From: Annona cherimola
Taxonomy: Eukaryota > Streptophyta > Magnoliopsida > Magnoliales > Annonaceae
Length of the DNA stretch: 64,000 nt
Assembly (NCBI GenBank): GCA_030490835.1
Contig: CM059971.1
Coordinates: 73,426,224-73,490,223, forward strand
Direction: 5' to 3'
The stretch's first letter is position 1. Each line of letters opens with the position of its first letter. Below, piece by piece: positions 34,475-51,674 of this stretch. Under the pieces are notes generated by a model. The model ran no database searches. It was not told where the DNA came from and saw only the letters and a list, made by a program, of their open reading frames with translations. The position numbers were made by a program, and so were the translations under genes.

Positions 34475-35188
34475 CATCATCATCATCATCATCATAAGCC
34501 ATTTCCCACCTATGTGGGGTCGGCTGCATGGATTCTGTTACGCCATTCTTGGCGATTTAAGACTAAATTTTCAGTAATATGTAATATTTTTAAATCTTGT
34601 TTAATTACTTCCATCCATGTTTTTTTGGGTCTTCCTCTCATTCTTCTACCACCTTCTACTTGGATAAACTCTGTTTTCCTAACCGGTGCTACTTCAGGCC
34701 TCCTTTTAACATGACTAAACCATCTTAATCTATTTTCTCTCATTTTATCATTAATTGGTCTCACTTTTAAGTTTTCTCGAATTATTTCATTCCTAATTTT
34801 ATCTTTTCTTGTTTTACCACTCATCCACCTTAACATTCTCATTTCCGCTACGCTCATTTTTTGTATATGTTGCTCTTTAACTGCCCAACATTCTGCCCCA
34901 TAAAGCATAGCAGGTCTAATCGCAGTCTTATAAAATTTTCCTTTTAATTTGACTGGAACTCGACGGTCACATAAAATTCCTGACGCACTTCTCCATTTCT
35001 TCCATCCTGCTTGAATTCTATGTATTATATCTTTCTCGATTTCCCCGTTCTCTTGAACTATTGATCCTAAGTACCGAAAGTGATTAGTTTTTGTTACTGT
35101 TTGATCTAAAATCTTAATTGGTTCATCATCCGGGTTCTCACTATTATTAAAATTGCATTTCATATATTCAGTTTTTGTGCGACATATG
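34475..35188 (-). mobile_element. 5'-truncated RTE-type LINE, young copy
   Basis: The insert lies between perfect 16-bp direct repeats. On the minus strand it ends with an (ATG)n-type tail (seen on plus as CATCATCATCATCATCAT at 34475-34495), and its protein matches the RTE-type reverse transcriptase C terminus. It is cut short at its 5' end (near 35188), the usual result of target-primed reverse transcription. Perfect flanking repeats and an open frame imply a recent insertion. Confidence 0.9.
34510..35163 (-). CDS. RTE-type LINE reverse transcriptase, C-terminal part
   Basis: 217 residues with no stop. It lies after the catalytic fingers/palm, which are missing. Motifs include FRYLGSIVQENGEIEKDIIH, AIRPAMLYGAECWAVKEQHI, VAEMRMLRWMSGKTRKDKIR, ENRLRWFSHVKRRPEVAPVR and GRRMRGRPKKTWMEVIKQDL. 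The YLGS, YG.ECW and RMLRWM.G.TR.D..RN blocks are well known from plant LINE thumb/C-terminal regions. The methionine taken as start is probably internal in the full-length protein, because the element is 5'-truncated. Not functional on its own. Confidence 0.88.
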   Translation of the reverse strand: MKCNFNNSENPDDEPIKILDQTVTKTNHFRYLGSIVQENGEIEKDIIHRIQAGWKKWRSASGILCDRRVPVKLKGKFYKTAIRPAMLYGAECWAVKEQHIQKMSVAEMRMLRWMSGKTRKDKIRNEIIRENLKVRPINDKMRENRLRWFSHVKRRPEVAPVRKTEFIQVEGGRRMRGRPKKTWMEVIKQDLKILHITENLVLNRQEWRNRIHAADPT

Positions 35189-35204
35189 TTAAAATAAACT
35201 ATTT
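35189..35204. repeat. Target-site duplication, right copy
   Basis: Identical to 34459-34474. Confidence 0.9.
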
Positions 35205-37921
35205 AAATATTAATAAATTCCGGTATTCATAACTCCAAAGATCGATATATGTTAAACCTAGACACTATCACTCTAATGGCCAAAACATCAGAAAATCAAT
35301 ATAAATTAAATTTAAAGAAAATTAACATTATTAAATGACCTAAAAAGATATCACTTTAATTTTTTTTTCCTTAAAAAAATACCTCAATCTGTCAAACTGC
35401 CCGAACCGGTTCAAGCAGTCTGACCACAATTTGTCCGGTATTTAAACAATCAACAAGACCGGTCATAAATGAACGGAAGCTGCGGCCGGCTCTTGATTCG
35501 ACCGATCAATTGTACCAGAGTCTAGTTCGATTTTAACAACAACGACCATAAACCAAATTTTCGTGATCAGAAGATCATCCAAACATTACTCGCGTAAATG
35601 GGGATTGAGATGACAAGTGTGATGAAGAATGTTATTTTTGTGAAACTTAAGTCTTTTTGTATTTAATAATGGTAGAAGCTGTTACTACTTGGATGACTAA
35701 GTAGTTTGACATAAGTTAAAAGTGCATAAAGTAAGAGTCATTTGCCCAATATTTTGTATTTTAGTTTACGAATGGAAATATGTTAAAACCAAGCATCAGT
35801 AGTGTTTACCCTTTTATACTTGAAAGATTCTACCCCAAGTATACAACACATCATGGCCCTATCCCATGCAGGTTGGAGTGTGACAACAACCGTATGAGAG
35901 TCTATGGTTCTAGTCTTAAATTGGTTTTCATTTACTCAAATAAGGCTTTAGATTTTAAAATTATCATTTTCAAATCTATAATTTATCCATTTTAATTTTA
36001 TATATTTATTTGTAAAATTAAAATTTAAAAATTTTATTATTTTAATATATCAAATATTTAAATTAAGGGTTCCAATTCAATGGAACTCGTTCCATGAATT
36101 TAAATTTGAAGGTGATTGGCTATGGTTGGTCTCATGAGAGATCCTATGCATCCGTTCGAGGGGCCTTTTTATTTTTTTAATAACACATAAAGTTAGTTGT
36201 GCTTAATCTATAAGTCAAGTTTTATGAATTTTAGATGTTTTAAAGTATTTTTTTATTTTTAAACACTGTGACATTTTTATAATTTTCTACTTGTGAAAAT
36301 TAAGAAAATGTTGTTGTGTATAAAAATAAAAAATACTTTAAAACATCCAAAATTAGTAGAACTTAGCTGATAGATTAAGTACAATTAACTTTACGTGTTT
36401 ATAAAAAAAAAAAAAAAATTTAAAAAATGAGTCCATGGCTAGACGCCGGCTGCCCCCCATCACCCCTCTTTAAAATTCATCTCTCTCGAGTTAGGGCCCA
36501 CCTTAATGATGATATGAAATCGGCTCGGCCTATCGTATTTAAAATTTTTGTTTAACTAGGTAATTCGTCTAATATTGCATGGGCTCGTCTGGTTAAAGTG
36601 TAAAATTAATATAATAAATTATATAATTTATATTCCAATTTGAAAGCTATTAGTTAAACATCTATAATGTCTAAAACATTTTTCTTATCGATGATTTTAA
36701 AAGTTAATTATAACATTCTAAAAAATTCGTAAATAGATTTTGGTGTTACATGATTATATATATTTTAGACAAATACAACCTATTCAAGACTCCTATTGAA
36801 ATAATTTTGGCCGTGGCTCCGAAATGAAGAGGTAAGACGGTTCCCTTGATTTGAAACCCACTACATTAATCAAAATAGTATTCTAGCATTTCATCTATCA
36901 GCTTCGGCTCATCAAACGAGCATAACAATTATAAGCTATTTATTTTCCAGTTCTACTTCTATGAAACCACACTTAGCATTATTCATATTATTATGAAAAC
37001 CTTATCATTTGTCCGGTATTATTCTACATGAGCTCAATTCCAAATGTATAAAATCAATATAATAAAATAATTTAAGGCTGACTATCAATTTTAAAGCTTC
37101 ATTTTTATCATCTAACCAATCCAAAATGCCATTACTATGAGAATAAATGATTCCATAAATATAGTTACATTCTAAAAGCATACGTGAATTAATCTAAACG
37201 TTTTTTTTCATAATTTACATATAAATATATAAATTTTAGAGCAAATGTCTCCTGACAAAACTAATTATGCAAAGTTTTCCTCAATCATCAAGGCAGAAAG
37301 AAAGGATTATTTTCACTTGCACACTTGTATCTACTTCGTCCAACTTATTTGACCTTAGAATCCTGAATTCTGCGCTTTTTTCATTAAAATATTGTAGAAG
37401 ATGGGTCATGGTACACGCCGTTTAAGAGATTGAAGCCATGCACAAATCCATCTTACTATATTTACATTAATTAATTTTAAATGCAGGGCGCCATTTTAAA
37501 TTCCAGAGGTTTGTAGTTTTCATTGAGAAGTTCACCCTGTGGAAAGTTAGTGTCGCTTGGCAAGGTATCCATACAGCTTTTGCAGTTTTGCAGCGATTTT
37601 AAGCAAAAACACTTCTGAAATTGGCTTCAAGCTGAATGACAACAATTCAGAAGATGCCTGATATGCTTTTTTGTCCCATTTCCAACAGCTGCTTCATTCA
37701 AAGAATGCCGGGGCCTTGGATCTAGATATTCAGTGGACATGAGCAGTAAGATCTGACCTGAAATGGAGCCAACAAATATCATGTTTGCAAACTGAAAACA
37801 TTTACAGATGAATCAATCAGAAGGAATATGGCTTTTTGACAAAAGAGCAATGCTCAATCAAACTGCAAATTCTGCACACTAACAATTTTCCAATGCTCTT
37901 ATTGTTTCCGCTGAACAGTTA
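35205..37921. other. Gene-free stretch with MITE and family C repeats
   Basis: 36165-36440 is a family A palindrome (TTAGATGTTTTAAAGTATTT opposed by AAATACTTTAAAACATCCAA). 36590-36780 and 36965-37250 are family C copies (both with TAATATAATAAA, CATCTA..., and ending near AGACAAATACAAC or AGAGCAAATGTC). 37480-37760 might include the 3' end of the minus-strand CobW gene, but I cannot show it. Confidence 0.45.
36165..36440. mobile_element. Palindromic MITE, family A copy 6
   Basis: The halves CACATAAAGTTAGTTGTGCT, TTTTATGAATTTTAGATG and CATCCAAAATTAGTAGAA, AAGTACAATTAACTTTACGT are inverted copies. The centre is around TTTTATAATTTTCTACTTGT. Confidence 0.55.
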
Positions 37922-38182
37922 GGTGCATTTGGCATTAGTCTTTTTTTTTTTTTTTTGAAAAAAAAAAAAAACTGTCTCCCTTTCCTATACACCTTTTAAT
38001 ATCTTAACTAACTACCCCACTTTTTCTATTATTATTTCTATATTGTAGCCAATTTTTCGCATTTTTGCATGTAACTAACCTATCATTTTATCTTCATTAA
38101 CCCTATCACATCACAATACTTTCTCAAATTATTAAAAGATTTCCCCCAATTTTTTTTTTTTTTCACCAATTACCAAACACCC
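37922..38182. mobile_element. Tourist-like MITE, family B (TTA-flanked, inverted orientation)
   Basis: Flanked by TTA at 37919-37921 and 38183-38185. Left end GGTGCATTTGGCATTAG, right end (complement) GGGTGTTTGGTAATTGG. The interior holds a T-run/A-run hairpin (37940-37972) and the complement of family B phrases. Confidence 0.65.
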
Positions 38183-38958
38183 TTAGTTTAAAAATATTTG
38201 GGCTAGGCATCGACTCATCACATCTTTCAATTGAATCATGATGAATGACAAAAGTGCAACAGGAAAAATGTAATAGATCAGAAAGAGAAAAAAGGTAGCT
38301 GCAATGTAACACAGCATAAAAGAGCAGAAACAAAGGAAGAGGACTAGAAACATCCAACAACTGTATCCTAACTTTTACTCATCCAGCTAAGTTATGCAAT
38401 ATGCAAAACTGCCAAGATGCAGATGATGCATGTTGATCAACTAAAAATTGCATATTCCAAAGGGAAGCCATCAATTTTCATGGCTAGTCCTCATGGCCTG
38501 TAATCAACATCATCATCACCATCTGGGCTATACTGTTCACGGAAAAAGCAAAAAAGATATGCCAGATGCAACAGTAACTGAGTGGGATGTGGGATACATG
38601 CAATTATTGGGCCCGGGACTAACATTCAATAGTGTTGGACCTATGCCATTTGGGTTTTTGATTGTGATCCATAGCCATAAAAATGACAACTGATGTCAAG
38701 GGAGCTGTACAAGTTTGGAATTTTCCAACCTATCAACTATAAGCTAAACCGATTGACATGAGAAAAACAAAGTAAAAGTATGATAATACAGCATTGTAGC
38801 AGATATTGCAGCTCTGAGATGGTAACTTCACAAGTGACAAATGAATACTCTTTTTATTGTGGTATCATAACAGGAAATAACCTTGCAAAGATGCATCTAT
38901 GTATTAGACAGAGAAAACCAATTTTTTCATTGAAAATGTTTTCACTGCAGTTAATTAA

Positions 38959-39235
38959 GGGTGTGTTTCAGTGTTTGTAATGTGATAAAACTTTTGATAA
39001 AAAGCTTTTAGGGTAGAAGTTTTTGAAATGAAGGAAAATGATGTGATATGGACCATATGGTAAGGGCAATAATGAGGAGTAAAGAGAATAAAGTTAAAAT
39101 AAATAAGTTAGATGTATGGGTAGTTGTATAAAAATTATTGAAAATAATATAGTTGTATAGGAAGAAGTGAAGAAATAATTAAAAAATATAGTAGTTGTGA
39201 ATAGTGAAAAGTTTTATGGATGAACAAACACCCCC
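38959..39235. mobile_element. Tourist-like MITE, family B (TAA-flanked)
   Basis: Flanked by TAA at 38956-38958 and 39236-39238. Ends GGGTGTGTTTCAGTG and (complement) GGGGGTGTTTGTTCATC. The interior phrases GGGCAATAATGAGGAGTAAA and AAATAATTAAAAAATATAGT match other copies. It sits just after the donor of the last well-supported CobW-gene exon. Confidence 0.7.
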
Positions 39236-39256
39236 TAAAAATGTTCAATTCAGTAC

Positions 39257-42200
39257 CTGCATGGGCAGAAATTTTTGCAGACTTTTGAAACAACTGTTCC
39301 AGCAGCCACTCGAATTTCTTCCCACACTTCATCTATGTCAGAATCTTCATTAAGTAATAGTTGCAGATTGTAGTCTGCAATAAAGAATGATTTAATAGGG
39401 TCATTCAAAGATCAAACTAAGTATACATCAGAAGGCTTCTGTTCGAAATAGAAACTTCATAGTTCACAACAGTTACCCTGCCCAGAAGTGGTGGCCAAGA
39501 GGAAGATATTCCCTTTGCCATTAACAATGCGCATTAAAGATCCATTCAACTGGGACTGTGCAAACAATAACAGGAATAAGCTCATGAAAGATAATTGACT
39601 GGTGAAATTGTTTCAGTCACATGGTGCAAGAGATTTGAGGCAATCTTTCCCCTCACCCATTTTTCTCATTTGGATAGATCACACACCTCTTTTATCCCAC
39701 GCAGTGGTGAACCTTTGAGGCCAAGTATCAGAAGTGGTTCCTTCTGCAGATCAGGTTCCTGCAAAAGATTTTAAAAAGTCACCAAAAACTGTTAGTCATA
39801 ATTGCATGAAATCTACAAAGTATATTGATTCCAGCAACAGCAGTCCAAGTAAACAGACACGTTTTTTTTTTTTTTTCTTTTTTTGTGCACAACAAATAAA
39901 AATGAACATGAGTTATGAGAGTTATTATTTAAAGCTCACACATAAAAAATATATATTATAGCAAAAGAATAGTACTACAAGTCTCCACATTGTAAATATG
40001 ACTTTTTTGTTTTTTTGATTGGCACATGGTAAATATGACTTTATGAAAAATTTAATAATTGGTAAGATTGTAAGGCACAAAAGCTGTGAATTCCAGAAAA
40101 AAAATTAGGAATGCAAAAAACCCTAAATTGGAATGTAGAACCTGGAATGTAAAATGTAAAAAGTTTCATGCTTTATGTAAGCAAAGATGCTGATAGGGCA
40201 TATGGTGTCATGGATTTGATATTGTTCCAGGATTTTGCACGACAGAAACTACCCGCATGTCCTTGGCTGCTAAGGGCCACCAGCCCACCAGAATTACTTC
40301 AGCTTGCCTACTTCAATTGAAAGACTAGGGATCAGTGAACTGAAATATAGTGCAAGAGCAGACCTCTACAGTTAGTTTCACCAATGTTCACCTTATCAAT
40401 AAAATTTAATTTATTGGTCCCTTTCAAAATAGATAAAATCATATTTATCAGAGATAATATTGATCATATAAGAAATTTGTCAGGCAAATAAAAATTTTAA
40501 AAATATAAAATTAAAATTTAAGAAAATAATGCAGGATAAACTAAAACTAATATAAACACATGTAAAACATAAAAAAATGAAAAAAAACTAATATTACCCC
40601 ATACGTTATTATTATATCAAATTTTCAATTCAAAATTCACAGTTAATTTTTTATTGAAATATCATAATAAAAATTGATATATTAATGAGAAAATCAATAG
40701 CCTCATGATAAAAATGATTAGTTACTGTCTTATCAATTTTTTGGAGGGATGGGAAATTGATCTTTATCGCTGATAAAAGCGTGGATAAATTTGAGAAGAC
40801 AAACCATGGTTTCCACATACAATTCCTACTCCAGTACATTAGGTGTAACAGAAGAGTGCAAGGGATTCATCACTTGGCTAAGGATCACTGTCATCATCAT
40901 CATTAGGTCAGCTACGCTCTGCCCATTGAGAACACTTATCTTTGTATGAAAGCCTTGAAGTGAACTCTTCTAATTCAAAGAAAAGAGTTCAATCAGAGAT
41001 GAAATCTCAAGGCAAGACGTGAACTAAATTTTATTGATCACGAGCTCCAAGAGTTTGCATGTACAAAGTCCATAAAACACAGCCAAAAATGAAATTTCCA
41101 TAAAATTCTGAGGTTCTAAACGTAAAATATATTTGAAACCTGGATTCTCATTTGAAAATAATAACAACAAAAATAACTATCTATGCATGCATAGGATGGC
41201 TCTTTAGATAAGTAATCTGAAACATCACTTCTCCACCCTCTTAATTGGTTAAAAGTTACATGGCACCCAAGCTTGACTTTGAAGATTCCCAAGATAGCAT
41301 CAGAAAATAATGTCTGGCTAATATGTGGCATTTGTACCATGAAAACCAAGAGTAAACTACCTTAAATCTTCCATCCAGTTGAAGTCTCAAACAAAAATCT
41401 TTTAATTCATTGGAAGCTCCAGCATATGATGGCATCTCCAGAGAATCAACTGCTTTTGAAAGCAGTGCAATAACAGCTCCAAGTTCAGATTCATCAGTGC
41501 CAATAAGCACAATGCAAGACTTTGGTGAGTTCTCCCATGGTCCTCCACTAATGGCTTCTACCCTTTTGGCACCACTCCATTGGAAGACAAATCGGCTTTT
41601 TCTGCACGATAGAAGGCAACAGCTTCTCAGCTTCAATGGATCTATACACATCACGACCTACATAAGCTTTGGAAATTGAAGAAATCACTTGGAAAATACA
41701 CCCATGAAAAGTAAATGAGCATCAGACCAGCTCAGCTGCCAGTACTCCAAATATGAAGGGTGACAGCAGAAACAAGGGCAAAATTTTCCTTAGTAAAATC
41801 CACGTGGATGAACAAAACTGATTCAAACATATAAGAACAACAAAAAAGCTGAATACAGACAACACAGTGCTCATAAAGGATATCTACCTGTCCTCTGCAA
41901 GCCATAAAACTCCTTTTGCTCTGAGAAGCCCACTCATGCATCTCATCTTTGTCAGAATTAATGATTGGAATAAGGCTAAAGATAATGGAACGTCACTTTC
42001 AAAAGTTAAGGATGAGAAAGATTCTCCATGTGATGAACCTGGAACAAAGTGGGATATTCAGAAACTAAAAAACAATGAAATTTTATTGGAAGAAACTCAT
42101 GGAAAATTATTAAGGACATTATCCAATAATTATGTGTCAAATCACCACCATACAAATTTTCTCAAAATTTTCAGGATAAGAAACTTAACAGAGGAAGCAC

Positions 42201-44451
42201 ATAAGATGCTCACATTGTCTCATTTGTCAACTGAAGAAAAAACTGAACAAGAGTCTGCATTATAATGCAGCACCACAATTGTTTCTCCCTTTCCACCAAA
42301 TAGAAAAAGGAATAAAAGAGAAATCACAACATAATAGAGAACCTTTTGGTCCAAATTGGCCAAATCAAATAGCAAGATTTAAAAAACAGAATCCAATTCT
42401 CTATGGTCCAAATGATATTCAACTCATATTAATCCAGACTAACAATTCACTAAAAATATAAAGACAATCTGATTATGACCATGCCGAAATGTCTAAAGTA
42501 TGGGTTGTTAAAAAGTTGAAGGATAGTTGAAGGATGTATGGGTTATTTCAAAATAAAATCATTAATGTGTGATGTAAGCATGTCCAAATGTCTGAAAGTA
42601 TGGCACTTGAATTACAGGGAGTTGGTTTATCAGATTTCATATTGGGCCCTGAGCTGTTATGCAATGATGTAAGATGATGCATCAAACCCCGTGTATTAAG
42701 AGAAACTACGAAGATGGTAAATTAATTTAGCCTATTCTCTTCATGAACTGCCAAATAGACTAAGATTTAAGGACAAACTCCATACCAAGTGAAATCATGA
42801 AGAATAGGCAAGAATTTACTTTAACAATATAATTTCAGAGTTCGAAAAGATAGATTGCGTATTCAAGGAGCTTGACAGATGAAACATTGTATGGAGATGA
42901 TAGGGATCTCTTGATCAACCAAACCCAACTGTTACATGATACAAACGCAATACAAGCTAAGAGCATCAAAGCTTACAATTTTGCAAATCATTTGAGGTCC
43001 ATCTCTTACGTGCCACTGAAGGCTGATCTCCAGTATGACTAGCAGATGACACACCTACAGAAATATCACCAGAGGTAACCTTGAAAGCCATCTTCGGCAA
43101 GAGTTCATGAGAAAGAAACGCAGGAGTACTAGCTTCTTCCTGCAACACAGGCTGGGGTGTACTTCTGCTAAAATCAATAACAAGTTCCAAAGGAACCTTG
43201 CAGAACTGTGACCTTATAATCTTTGCTCCTCCTGTCAGTTTATCCAAAATGTCTTCAGCATCAGAGATTTGACCAAGTGTGGCTAAATCACACCTAATGA
43301 ACACAGAAAATCAGATTGGAATGTTGAATCTTCCCTACACTCCAAAACCAACATAGAATGACGATATTAAGGGGAATGCCATTAGGATCATTTTTGAACA
43401 GGCTTAAGCAATGCAGCCCGGTATAAACCTCCAAGGTATCTCTGTCTAGGAAATCCAAGTCAAGCATGTAGCACATGAACCAGCAAGGCAAACATCGGTC
43501 TGATTTCATCAGTATACATGGCCGCCTAAATGGGCCATCCTAATATTCAAAGAAGATGATTTTCACAATGCAGACCGCTTCTTTTATGCATTGTGGAGGT
43601 TAACCGCGCCCACAACACAACGGTGTGAAGGATGGGAAATTGGGAAGCATAAGATCACTCATTTCAAGTGAAAAAAATAAAAAGTAATACTTGTTCAGCA
43701 AGACAAGATCCACATGCTGCAACTGCCGCTTCACAACATCCATGCTTAGGATCTTAGGCAGTGACTCTGCATCCACCACAGCAATAACAATATCCAAATT
43801 TATCCCAACTTCCTCCAATTCCGCCACAAACTTGTCAGGTTCCGCCAATCCAGACGTCTACAAAAACAGAACCCCACTTAAATTTCTTTTTAGGTGTCTA
43901 CAGTCCCACAGGACAGATCGAAATGCAAGCTACAGAACTCCAAATCCGCGGAAACGACTGAGAAGAAAGCCAACGCACCTCAATGAGAAGGCAGTCAAAG
44001 TTGTGATTGCTGTCCACAATCCGCTGCAAGGATTCTCGAAAAGGTCCGTTGACGTCGCAACAACCACAACCTGAGATTGGAAAGCAAGGAAAGAACTAGA
44101 GAGAAATTGATCAGAAGATTAAATAAATAGAAGGTGGGATTTTTTTGAGGTTGGATTGAATTGCTAACCGTGGGTGAGGGAGACGGTGGGGAGATTGGAA
44201 GCAGCATTGAGGTCTGCGGAGCGGAGAAGAAGAGAATCGACGTCGGAGTCCGCGAACTCGTTGACGAGGACGGCCAGTCGGAGGTCACCGCGGCTATGGA
44301 GGATGTGGTTGAGAAGGGTGGTTTTACCACTGCCGAGGAAGCCAGTGACGAGCGTGCAGGCCATGCGGGAACCGGCCAGGCCGGACCGCCGGTCGAATAC
44401 CCGGTTCTCGAACGCCAGGCTCATCTCGTTGCCTCCGTACATGGTAGTCAT
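39257..44451 (-). CDS. CobW/COG0523-family GTPase (putative zinc metallochaperone)
   Basis: COG0523 G3E GTPases deliver metals to client proteins; eukaryotic ZNG1-type members are zinc chaperones, and a role here is inferred. Exons on minus: 44169-44451, 43979-44070, 43691-43857, 43010-43293, 41888-41946, 41361-41657, 39687-39758, 39477-39555, 39257-39374, with mostly GT-AG borders and agreeing phases. The Walker A motif is at residues 37-45 (GFLGSGKTT), the metal-binding GCxCC at 95-99 (GCGCC, split by intron 1), then FDCLLIETSGLAEPDKF and DIVIAVVDAESLPKI, and VDLVLLNKCDLA (NKxD-type guanine motif). The C-terminal domain is less certain: in 41361-41657 a second frame (GRDVYRSIEAEKLLPSIVQK) competes at the start with the frame that continues RFVFQWSGAKRVEAISGGPW. 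The last well-supported exon reads DYNLQLLLNEDSDIDEVWEE and VSKVCKNFCPC. The true 3' end is lower, with candidate terminal exons at 38641-38689 or 38484-38532. The start is the first Met of the open frame. Confidence 0.82.
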
Positions 44452-45085
44452 GGCTCTCGCGCTCTCTCTCGCTCGGGAACTCGCTTTGGAACCAGCTTTG
44501 CGCCTGGACTCTGGAGTCCGGATGGTTGCTTGCTTTGATCACACGCGGCATAGGAATCTCTGAGCCGCTTTTTTAGAATTTTTTGCAAACACGTCGATAA
44601 AGTTCGACTAATATTGCATTCATATACCTAAATTGGCTAATATTATAAATATGCCTGTAAAGTTTTGTATGAAATTAAAATCGTGTCCCTTACATTAGGA
44701 TGACATTAGAATTTTCTATAAAATAACGATAATGCCTTCTAAGTCAAGCAATGCATTTATAAATTTACAAATATTGTAGATATATTTGCTATTTCATTAT
44801 TTTATATACATTATTATTTTAGATTTTTTTTGCAAATATGATTATAACATTTGCAAAAATTGTAAGTATATTAATTGGCTCAAAAGAGATTATCATCATT
44901 TTATAAAAAAATTTAATGGTGTCTTAACGAAATGGACATTCTTGTAATTTTTTTTATAAACTTTGTAGATATATCTGCAACATCGGCAAACTTAGGAACG
45001 CATATGTAATATTAATTAAATATTGTAAGCATATTTACAAAAATCCTTTTAGTTGCTTAGAAATATGATTCTTTTAGTTGACTAA
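44452..45085. other. Part of the divergent CobW/MCM3 intergenic region
   Basis: 44452-44540 is the likely CobW leader, with CTCTCGCTCTCTCTCGCTC next to the start. The rest is AT-rich with no recognised element. The two genes are divergent with about 1.5 kb between start codons, mostly occupied by MITEs. Confidence 0.5.
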
Positions 45086-45715
45086 TTTTGTTTAGAGTGT
45101 CTTGGAAGTGTTAAATTTTCAAAAGAAAAGTTTTTTTTTTGTTTAAAATTTGTTGGCTTGAAAGATAAATGATGTGATATGAAATAGATATAATGATGAG
45201 TAAAAAGAAAAAATAAAATATGTAAGTTAGTTGTATGAATATTGGATAACGGATGCTGGTTCAATACACCCGGGTGTACTTCACCCATTTTTTTATTTTT
45301 TTTGAAACTTTTTTTATACGACTATTAATTTAAGTGTATTTAATATGTGTATAAATTTTTATCATTTTTGAAGATTTTTAGATATTTTTTTGAATTTTTT
45401 AAAATCAGTGGCATTTTTAGTAATTTAAAATTACTGAATATGCAACTGATTTTAAAAATTTCGAAAAAATATCTAAAAATCTTCAAAAATGGTAAAAATT
45501 TATACACATGTTAAATACACTTACATTAACATTTTCATAAAAAAAGTTTCAAAAAAAAAATAAAAAAAATGAGTCAAGTACACTCGGGTGTATTGAGCCA
45601 GGATAACTGTATAGAAAATAGCTATGCAAGAATGTGTAAATAAATAATTAAAAAATAAGATAATTATGAAGAAAGAAAAGTTCTTATTTAAAAAGTTTTT
45701 GTCTTATTTAGAAAA
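45086..45715. mobile_element. Family B MITE interrupted by a family A MITE
   Basis: 45086-45250 and 45603-45715 together read like one family B element (GATATAATGATGAGTAAAAA, TTAGTTGTATGAATA | TGTATAGAAAAT, AAATAATTAAAAAATA, TAATTATGAAGA). The break point falls in the phrase that is continuous in other copies (TATGGATAGTTGTGTAGAAA at 54246). The interruption is the family A element at about 45256-45602, bordered by GGATAAC on both sides. Confidence 0.65.
45256..45602. mobile_element. Palindromic MITE, family A copy 7 (nested)
   Basis: Ends: CTGGTTCAATACACCCGGGT and (complement) CTGGCTCAATACACCCGAGT. Halves: TAATTTAAGTGTATTTAATA opposed by TTAAATACACTTACATTAAC. The centre is TTTTTAGTAATTTAAAATTA. 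It lies inside a family B element. Confidence 0.75.
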
Positions 45716-45840
45716 TAACTATTACAAGTGGATCCTAGGTGGCCCGTAAAAGCCCGGTCGCACGTGTATTTCAGCCACGAGGCTCACAACTCTCGGGAAT
45801 AACCTCCCGTCGCACGTGGCACTCTGTCTCCGGCACTTGC

Positions 45841-45880
45841 TTCCCGCCAAAACCAACGCCACCCTTTCTTCCCGCCAAAA
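45841..45880 (+). promoter_or_regulatory. Two E2F-type sites upstream of MCM3
   Basis: TTCCCGCCAAAA occurs at 45841-45852 and again at 45869-45880, 28 bases apart. The complement, TTTTGGCGGGAA, matches the E2F/DP consensus TTTGGCGGGAA. Plant MCM genes are known to be switched on at G1/S by E2F through such sites, so S-phase control of this gene is a reasonable inference. Confidence 0.8.
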
Positions 45881-45931
45881 AGCCTTAAAAAAAATTACAG
45901 GGGGAAAGAGAAAGGTGAGCAGGGCAAGAGC

Positions 45932-45933
<2 letters not shown>

Positions 45934-45976
<43 letters not shown>
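45934..45976 (+). repeat. (CT)n tract in the MCM3 leader
   Basis: About 21 CT units ending 16 bases before the MCM3 start codon. Pyrimidine-rich tracts of this kind are common in plant 5' leaders and core promoters. Length is probably variable. Confidence 0.9.
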
Positions 45977-45978
<2 letters not shown>

Positions 45979-45992
45979 TACAGAAGAGGGAA

Positions 45993-51674
<5,682 letters not shown>

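Noticed and set aside
43600..44330. Open frames on both strands overlapping CobW exons 1-3
   Set aside because: The frame with P-loop, GCGCC and NK.D motifs and matching splice phases is the gene; the others are shadows.
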